The notes beneath the pieces were generated by a model, which saw only the letters and a program-made list of their open reading frames with translations, searched no databases and was not told where the DNA came from. Positions 18,832-24,088 of a DNA stretch of 24,088 nucleotides are shown in pieces. The DNA is taken from positions 1-24,088 of IMG/VR virus record IMGVR_UViG_3300043570_002193; one strand, 5' to 3'. The first letter of the stretch is position 1. Each line of letters starts with the position of its first letter. This DNA is from a virus. The translations under genes and the position numbers were made by a program.

Positions 18832-19827
18832 ATGATTCAAGACAAAAGTTCTAATGAAGTTTTATCTGAGCAATTAAATGAATTCTTCCCTGAAGAAGTA
18901 AATGAGGTAAAAGAAGAACCCAAAGAAATAGTAGAGCCTAAAAAGGCCATTCCCAACCCAATGCTGGAAGAGTTTGAGGATGAATTAGAAGAAGAGGAGT
19001 CAGAAGAGGCTTCCGAAGTAGAAGAAAAGAATCCTGAAGTTGAGGAGCAGAAGGAACTTGATAGGAAGCTTTCAGGGCAACCTAAAGAGTTCAAAGATCT
19101 CGTCAAATCGGTACAAGATAAAGAGCTACAAACTAAGATTTTGGATGCAGGGAAAATAGTCCGTGCCAGAGAAGACAGACTTAGTCTTGAACTCGGAAAT
19201 CTTAAAAAAGAATACGGCTCAACGAAGGAACTGATCCAATTTATTGATCGTGACCCATTGGCCGCACTAAAACATATCGCCAAAATCACTAAAATTGATT
19301 TGGGCAGTCTCGTTGATGCACCTGTTCAGAATGAGGACGATTATGATTATCGCACCCCTGAAGAGATTAAAAGAGACAAAGAGCTAGAAGATATTAAGCG
19401 CGAATTACAGAATTTAAAAGGTCAAAAATCACAAGACGAGCTATCAACTATCGAGCAAGAGATTGATTCTTTTGCGGATAGTCTAAATGAAGAAGGGGAA
19501 CTAAAATACCCTCATTTCGAGAAACTACAAGATTCGATCTTTGATATTTTGGGAATTGAAAAGCAAAGACTTGGATCTCCTAAAAATGCGGCAGAACGCC
19601 AACAAAGATTGTTAAAGGCTTATCAGAAAGCAATTCTGCTTGATGATGACCTAGTAGCCGAAAGAGATGAGCAACTTTTAGAAAGAGCAAAAGCAAAAAG
19701 AGCTGCCGAAATTGAAAAAGCTAAGAAGCTTAAGAAGTTTACAGGTCGCTCTCCATCTGCTGGCGTTAAACCCGCCTCATCAAGAGACGCAATGTCTGAT
19801 ATTTATGACCAATTTTTCGGTAATTAA
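18832..19827 (+). CDS. Probable scaffolding protein
   Basis: A 331-residue protein directly upstream of the coat gene. The first 90 residues are strongly acidic and low complexity (FEDELEEEESEEASEVEEKN), followed by helical and coiled-coil regions (ELEDIKRELQNLKGQ) and a basic C-terminal end (RAKAKRAAEIEKAKKLKKFT and onward). This charge layout and position between portal and coat are those of phage scaffolding proteins, where a basic C-terminus binds the coat. The sequence identity to a named scaffold is not visible, so the call rests on composition and synteny. No protease motif is seen. Confidence 0.75.
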   Translation: MIQDKSSNEVLSEQLNEFFPEEVNEVKEEPKEIVEPKKAIPNPMLEEFEDELEEEESEEASEVEEKNPEVEEQKELDRKLSGQPKEFKDLVKSVQDKELQTKILDAGKIVRAREDRLSLELGNLKKEYGSTKELIQFIDRDPLAALKHIAKITKIDLGSLVDAPVQNEDDYDYRTPEEIKRDKELEDIKRELQNLKGQKSQDELSTIEQEIDSFADSLNEEGELKYPHFEKLQDSIFDILGIEKQRLGSPKNAAERQQRLLKAYQKAILLDDDLVAERDEQLLERAKAKRAAEIEKAKKLKKFTGRSPSAGVKPASSRDAMSDIYDQFFGN

Positions 19828-19866
19828 GCTTCAATATCTATTTAAACAATTAAATAGAGAATTAAA

Positions 19867-20826
19867 ATGGCTAATCCAAATGACGTAGGTCAAGCACTAA
19901 CTACCACGCTGAATAATTACAAACCAGAAATTATCAGCAATATCATCGACAACCACCCGTTGTTGAATCGCTTAAAAGCTAAAGGCAATATCGTTAAAGC
20001 CTCTGGTGGTGTGAACTTCCAAGAAAAAATCTCGTACGCTGAGAATGGAACTGTTCAATCACAAGGCGAATATGATATCTTCAACACTACCCCTCAAGAC
20101 GTTCTTGCGACTGCGACCTTCGCTCAAAAAATCATCACTGGCACTATGACCATGACTGATTTGGAAATGAAGCAAAACAGCGGCAAAGAAGCTTTCATCA
20201 ACCTTGCTGAAGCTAAGAAAAAAGTCCTTATCGAATCTTTGAAAAACTATCTTGGTTCTCAAATTTACGCTGACGGAACTGGATCTGGCGGAAAAGAAAT
20301 TGGTGGCTTGCAACTTTTGATCGCTGACGCTCCTACTACTGGAACCGTTGGTGCTATCAACCGTGCTAACTACTCAGTATGGCAAAACAAGTTGTATGAC
20401 TTCTCAGTTGAATCTGTAACTGCGTCTTCTTCAACTATCCAAGCTGCATTTAACAAATTATGGACTCGTTGCCAAGCTCAAGCTGGTGAACTACCTGATT
20501 TGATCGCTGCTGACTCTGTGTATTTCGAATACTTCGAGTCTTCTTTGCAATCAATTCAACGTATCACTGACCCAGCAATTGGCGCTTTAGGCTTCTCAAG
20601 CTACAAGTACAAAAATGCTGACGTGTTCTATGATCCTGAATGCCCTGCTTCACATGCTTACTTTATCAACACAAATCACGTCTTCTTGAAATACTTAGGA
20701 AAAGATTTGCTTGAAGTTGGTGAAACTATGCGCCCAGTAAATCAAAATGCTTATGTAACTCCAATCGTTTTCACTGGCAACATGACCATTGATAATGCAA
20801 GAGTACACGGTGTTATGCACGCTTAA
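19867..20826 (+). CDS. Major capsid protein (HK97-type fold)
   Basis: A 319-residue coat protein. Diagnostic features are the N-terminal arm (MANPNDVGQALTTTLNNYKP), an E-loop-like GGVNFQEKISYAENGTVQS, the segment IGGLQLLIADAPTTGTVGAI with NRANYSVWQNK (about 140-180), typical of one HK97-type coat family, and the final HVFLKYLGKDLLEVGETMRP. It follows the scaffold and precedes a decoration-like gene. Alanine/threonine-rich, high use of common codons as expected for the most abundant product. Confidence 0.9.
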   Translation: MANPNDVGQALTTTLNNYKPEIISNIIDNHPLLNRLKAKGNIVKASGGVNFQEKISYAENGTVQSQGEYDIFNTTPQDVLATATFAQKIITGTMTMTDLEMKQNSGKEAFINLAEAKKKVLIESLKNYLGSQIYADGTGSGGKEIGGLQLLIADAPTTGTVGAINRANYSVWQNKLYDFSVESVTASSSTIQAAFNKLWTRCQAQAGELPDLIAADSVYFEYFESSLQSIQRITDPAIGALGFSSYKYKNADVFYDPECPASHAYFINTNHVFLKYLGKDLLEVGETMRPVNQNAYVTPIVFTGNMTIDNARVHGVMHA

Positions 20827-20852
20827 TTAACTTAATTTAAAGGATTTAAAAC

Positions 20853-21356
20853 ATGTCTAAATTTGTTCCTGTTAATAGCTTAGTGATTCCACAAGCTATT
20901 GATGAAACTTCTACAGTTCAACTTTTGCCACTAGGCACTAGAGTTAGAGCTTATGATGTCGCCTCTACCGCTTACGGTGAAGGTGAGTTCATCTACTTGA
21001 AAGGTGTTGCTTCTACCGTTCTTGGTAGCGTTGTGACCTTCTCTCAAGACGACAACTCAACTGCTCTATTGGCTGCTAACGCAATCGATCCAGTAGCTTT
21101 GTCAATGTCAATCAACGTAGCTTCTAGCTATGGCTGGTATCAAATTTGGGGTAAAGGTGTTGCTAAAGTTCTAGCTGCCTTTGCTGATAATGCGAACTGC
21201 TATGCTACTGCAACCGCTGGTTCAATCGACGATGCCGTTGTGGCTGGTGACAGAGTAAAATGCATGAAAGGTGCATCTGCTATTGACACTCCTGCAACTG
21301 GCTTAGCCGAAGTTGAATTGCGATACCCTTACATGGATGATGGCTTAGCTGCTTAA
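20853..21356 (+). CDS. Possible capsid decoration/stabilising protein
   Basis: A 167-residue, beta-rich protein (MSKFVPVNSLVIPQAIDETS, GEFIYLKGVASTVLGSVVTF, YGWYQIWGKGVAKVL) with small residues throughout and no helices of note. Proteins of this size and composition directly after the coat gene are commonly cement or decoration proteins that trimerise on the shell. A GGATTT site precedes the start and a strong hairpin follows the stop. Assigned by composition and position only. Confidence 0.6.
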   Translation: MSKFVPVNSLVIPQAIDETSTVQLLPLGTRVRAYDVASTAYGEGEFIYLKGVASTVLGSVVTFSQDDNSTALLAANAIDPVALSMSINVASSYGWYQIWGKGVAKVLAAFADNANCYATATAGSIDDAVVAGDRVKCMKGASAIDTPATGLAEVELRYPYMDDGLAA

Positions 21357-21370
21357 TCTTTGTAAAAAAG

Positions 21371-21392
21371 GAGGGGGCCTAAAAACCCCCTC
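21371..21392 (+). terminator. Intrinsic terminator-like hairpin after the decoration gene
   Basis: GAGGGGG (21371-21377) pairs with CCCCCTC (21386-21392) around an eight-base loop CCTAAAAA, followed by TAATTATTAATT. The GC-rich stem stands out sharply from the AT-rich surroundings. The trailing tract is AT-rich rather than a pure T run, so it probably reduces transcription to the tail genes, keeping coat and decoration products highest; it could also protect the mRNA 3-prime end. Confidence 0.7.
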
Positions 21393-21418
21393 TAATTATT
21401 AATTAAAAAAACAAAAAA

Positions 21419-21892
21419 ATGACTAACTTAGTTTTAGATGTTAAACCTTCGCAATTAGTTCTTAGTAAAAATGGCGCTCTTAAAGTAGCCTTCTTTGACA
21501 AAATGTGCAAAGTTAATGTAAAACGCGATGATAAAGACCGCATCCTTAGCTCTGATGAAGTTGCTAAATTATTCATCCATATTGAAATCCCTTCTGATTC
21601 AACAACTGTAGTTATTAGGCCAGTAAAAGAAGTCAGAATTACTGACGGCGATGATGTTCGTTGGCTTTCTGAAACCGAATTATACACAAGAGCTTATGAC
21701 AAGTATTTAGCTCTAAAAAATGCCGTGGTTTATAATCCAGAGGCTGAAAATGAAGAGCTTAAGAAGAAATTGGCAGAAGCTGAAGCTAAACTTGCGGTTA
21801 AGGCACAAGATATCGCTGAGCTTGAAAATGCCCCTAAAAAAGGCCGCAAACCAGCAGTAAAAGAGGAAGCTAAAGAAGAGGTGACTGAATAA
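21419..21892 (+). CDS. Hypothetical 157-residue protein with charged coiled-coil tail
   Basis: Starts MTNLVLDVKPSQLVLSKNGA. Residues 1-100 are a compact mixed fold; residues 105-140 form a coiled coil (ENEELKKKLAEAEAKLAVKA, QDIAELENA), and the tail is a Lys/Glu low-complexity segment (PKKGRKPAVKEEAKEEVTE). It lies between the decoration and the gp4-like gene, where short virion or assembly proteins often sit. The stop overlaps the next start by one base. Not recognised. Confidence 0.65.
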   Translation: MTNLVLDVKPSQLVLSKNGALKVAFFDKMCKVNVKRDDKDRILSSDEVAKLFIHIEIPSDSTTVVIRPVKEVRITDGDDVRWLSETELYTRAYDKYLALKNAVVYNPEAENEELKKKLAEAEAKLAVKAQDIAELENAPKKGRKPAVKEEAKEEVTE

Positions 21893-22593
21893 TGACACTT
21901 TTAACCATTGCACAATCAGTCCTAAAAGAAACTAAAAACAGCAGCATCCCAACGAATATCATTGGAAATACACAAGATGTTGCCATGCAGATTCTCGAAG
22001 TCTTGAAAGTGTCAATGGTTGAACTCGCTCGCTCTTACGACTGGCAGGAGCTTCAAAAGGAAAAAACTTTCTCTTCTGTTGCTTCTACCGAGGGCTACAA
22101 CTTACCCACTGACTTTGACCGATTCGTAAACGAAACCTTTTGGAATACTAGCGAGATGTGGCCTGTAAAAGGACCAATGACTCCTGAAGAATGGAGAATC
22201 TTAAAAAACTCTACTATCTCAGGGGGCGCTACAACTGAATATTTCCGAATTCGTCAAGGCCAGACCTTGCTTTTTCCAATTCCTACTTCATCGACAGACT
22301 CTTATATTTACGAGTACATCACCAACCAAATTATCAATAGCTCTGGTGGCTCTGGTCAAACGGCTTGGCTTGCAGATACTGACGTTCCAGTAATTGATGA
22401 GTACATTGTGCGCCTAGATGCTACTTGGAGATGGCTAGAAAAGAATGGTCGCCCTTACTCCGAAGAACAAAGAACGGCAAATAATGCTATTGCTGAACGC
22501 GTTAGAGTAAACGGAGCGAGACGCAAGGTAAGACATAACTACAGCAATTTTGACGTTAAAATTGGATTTCCACAATTAATTGTAGCTCCATAA
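21892..22593 (+). CDS. P22 gp4-like tail accessory (head completion) protein
   Basis: A 233-residue adaptor that would bind beneath the portal after packaging and start tail assembly. The N-terminal helices (TIAQSVLKETKNSSIPTNII, then QILEVLKVSMVELARSYDWQ with ELQ), the FDRFVNETFWN region, the WPVKGPMTPEEWRILKN motif and the C-terminal AERVRVNGARRKVRHNYS fit the P22 gp4 tail-accessory family (P22 gp4 is about 166 residues, others near 200-240). Position between coat and gp10-like gene agrees with P22-type synteny. Confidence 0.8.
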   Translation: MTLLTIAQSVLKETKNSSIPTNIIGNTQDVAMQILEVLKVSMVELARSYDWQELQKEKTFSSVASTEGYNLPTDFDRFVNETFWNTSEMWPVKGPMTPEEWRILKNSTISGGATTEYFRIRQGQTLLFPIPTSSTDSYIYEYITNQIINSSGGSGQTAWLADTDVPVIDEYIVRLDATWRWLEKNGRPYSEEQRTANNAIAERVRVNGARRKVRHNYSNFDVKIGFPQLIVAP

Positions 22594-24088
22594 TGCCTTT
22601 AAATATCATCAAAAGTGCAAGACTTACAAGTGAGTCAAACCAGAATTCAAACTATCTTGGCCTAAATCAGGAAAGAAGTGGCTCTGCTTTGCGCTCAAAT
22701 GTTCCTGCGCCTACTGGTGGATTGAATACAAGAGATGCAGAAAGCACAATGGAGCCAACTGATGCAGTGATTATGGAAAACTGGTTTCCGTCTCAAGGAT
22801 CAGTTTCTACGCGCAAAGGATTTACCGAATATGCTACTGGTTTAGACAGCTACGTTGAAACTCTGATCGAATATAATGCCGGAACAATTCGTAAGTTTAT
22901 TTGCTGCAATAACGATGAAATCAATGATATTTCCAACCCTACAAGTGTGGTAAGTCTTGGCACTGGGTTTTCTAATGCAAGATGGCAATGGGCTAACTTC
23001 AACGCCTATGTCTTGATGGTAAACGGGGCAGATACTCCCCAAACGTTTGACGGTACTACTTTAGCAGCAAGCACCATTTCAGGCAGTGGGTTGACCGTCA
23101 CCCAATTAAACGGGATAAATGTTCATAAAAACCGTGTTTACGTCTGGGATTCAAACGCTCAGGATGTTTGGTACGGTGCAACAAACGCAATCGGTGGCAC
23201 TTTCACCAAATTCCAACTTTCTCGTGTAGCTCCTTTTGGAGGCAACTTAATTTCAATGATGACTTGGAACTTAGACGGTGGCAATGGTGTAGATGATTAT
23301 GCTGTTTTCTTAATGTCTTCTGGCGATGTCCTTCTCTACCAAGGATCAGACCCTTCTTCTTGGTCTTTGCTTGGAACTTATAAAATAGGCCGTCCAATCG
23401 CAATAAGAGGCGCCAAGAAGGTTGCGGGTGACATTGTGATGATTACTGACCAAGACTTCGTTTTCTTCTCAGAAGTGTTTAAAAACGATGGTGCAGTAAC
23501 TCAAAGAGGTAAGCTTTCAGGAGCTGCTATTAGCGCTGTTAATTCTTACGCTTCAAATTACGGCTGGGAAGTGGCTTTATACCCTCAAGGAGGCTGGCTT
23601 TTATTCAACGTGCCAGTAGCAACAAATGCGACTTACCATCAATACATAATTAACACGATTACGGGCGCTGCAACTAAATTTACAGGCATGAACGCTTGCA
23701 CTTGGGGCAATTACAACAACAACCTTTATTTTGGTGGCAATGGAAAGGTTTTTAAAGCTGATGATGGCTTTAGTGATAATGGCGAATTTATCGTATGTGA
23801 TACGCAAGCTGCTTACTCAAACCTTGGAAGCCCTCAAGAAAAGACAGTAAATGCCTTTAGAAATATCATCAAAGCCGATGGAAGCGTAGCAATTAACACA
23901 ATAGTAAATTTCGACTACGGTAAAGAAAATACAAGCCAAAGCGTGAATTCATCTGCTTCAAGCGGATCTTTCTGGGATGTCAGCTTCTGGGATGTAGCCT
24001 TATGGAGTCCTGAAGGATTAACAAGAAACGAATTAGTGATCGCGTCTGGTCAAGGTGTTGATGTCGGAATGAGACTCAAGACTAGCTT
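22593..24088 (+). CDS. P22 gp10-like packaged DNA stabilisation protein, 3-prime truncated by the window
   Basis: Open from the ATG at 22593, which shares one base with the preceding stop, to the window end: 498 codons with no stop. After a 35-residue N-terminal segment, the GGLNTRDAESTMEPTDAVIM and ENWFPSQGSVSTRKGF stretch (about 45-80) is the characteristic opening of phage stabilisation/gp10-type and related tail hub proteins. The rest is beta-rich with propeller-like WGNYNNNLYFGGNGKV repeats. In P22, gp10 forms a ring under gp4 that keeps DNA inside. The following tail genes lie outside the window. Confidence 0.8.
   Translation, partial: MPLNIIKSARLTSESNQNSNYLGLNQERSGSALRSNVPAPTGGLNTRDAESTMEPTDAVIMENWFPSQGSVSTRKGFTEYATGLDSYVETLIEYNAGTIRKFICCNNDEINDISNPTSVVSLGTGFSNARWQWANFNAYVLMVNGADTPQTFDGTTLAASTISGSGLTVTQLNGINVHKNRVYVWDSNAQDVWYGATNAIGGTFTKFQLSRVAPFGGNLISMMTWNLDGGNGVDDYAVFLMSSGDVLLYQGSDPSSWSLLGTYKIGRPIAIRGAKKVAGDIVMITDQDFVFFSEVFKNDGAVTQRGKLSGAAISAVNSYASNYGWEVALYPQGGWLLFNVPVATNATYHQYIINTITGAATKFTGMNACTWGNYNNNLYFGGNGKVFKADDGFSDNGEFIVCDTQAAYSNLGSPQEKTVNAFRNIIKADGSVAINTIVNFDYGKENTSQSVNSSASSGSFWDVSFWDVALWSPEGLTRNELVIASGQGVDVGMRLKTS

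Noticed and set aside
18837-19289. 150-codon minus-strand Ser/Phe-rich frame
   Set aside because: It mirrors the acidic Glu-rich part of the scaffold gene (GAA/GAG codons read backwards as TTC/CTC); no ribosome binding site, wrong strand for the block.
21403-21687. 94-codon minus-strand frame in the tail region
   Set aside because: Lies entirely opposite the well-formed 157-residue plus-strand gene and lacks any start signal.

Overview
The window is part of a double-stranded DNA phage (or prophage) genome. It is AT-rich, densely packed and split into two opposed blocks. A P22-like portal, an HK97-type coat protein, a P22 gp4-like tail accessory factor and a gp10-like stabilisation protein point to a short-tailed (podovirus-type) phage of a Gram-negative host. 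Ribosome binding sites are of the GAGGGG/GGAG type. The host cannot be named from the sequence, and no integrase, repressor, lysis or polymerase gene lies in the window, so lifestyle is undecided.

Left block (1-12776, minus strand): an early/middle operon of small, tightly overlapping genes. Recognisable members are a YopX-family protein, an alanine-repeat protein, a DUF1376 replication protein, a DnaB-type helicase, a calcineurin-like phosphoesterase, a probable Sak3/DUF1071 single-strand annealing protein, NinB and SSB. Together they form a replication and recombination set. Nine genes of 40-59 codons, found by reading the junctions, fill most of the apparent gaps. A strong promoter candidate with an inverted-repeat operator sits at the head of this block (12806-12845).

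A 915-base gap in that block (8114-9028) contains no gene. It is filled by nested helices, three-way junctions, complementary loops and two tRNA-like folds. I interpret it as one large structured non-coding RNA, comparable in size and setting to the phage-associated GOLLD/ROOL class, but I cannot assign it to a known family. This is the most interesting part of the window.

Centre (12780-13101): a divergent control region with tandem and inverted repeats.

Right block (13102-24088, plus strand): late genes in virion-assembly order: small terminase, a Cys-rich protein, large terminase, two small proteins, portal, a small protein, scaffold, coat, decoration-like protein, a hypothetical protein, gp4-like and gp10-like (the last runs off the window). 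One reverse-strand ORF (13752-13976) interrupts this order.

A second oddity is at 1690-2165. Identical gene-junction sequences recur three times there, and a 31-codon ORF is a precise fusion of the starts of two neighbouring genes, a visible scar of recombination.
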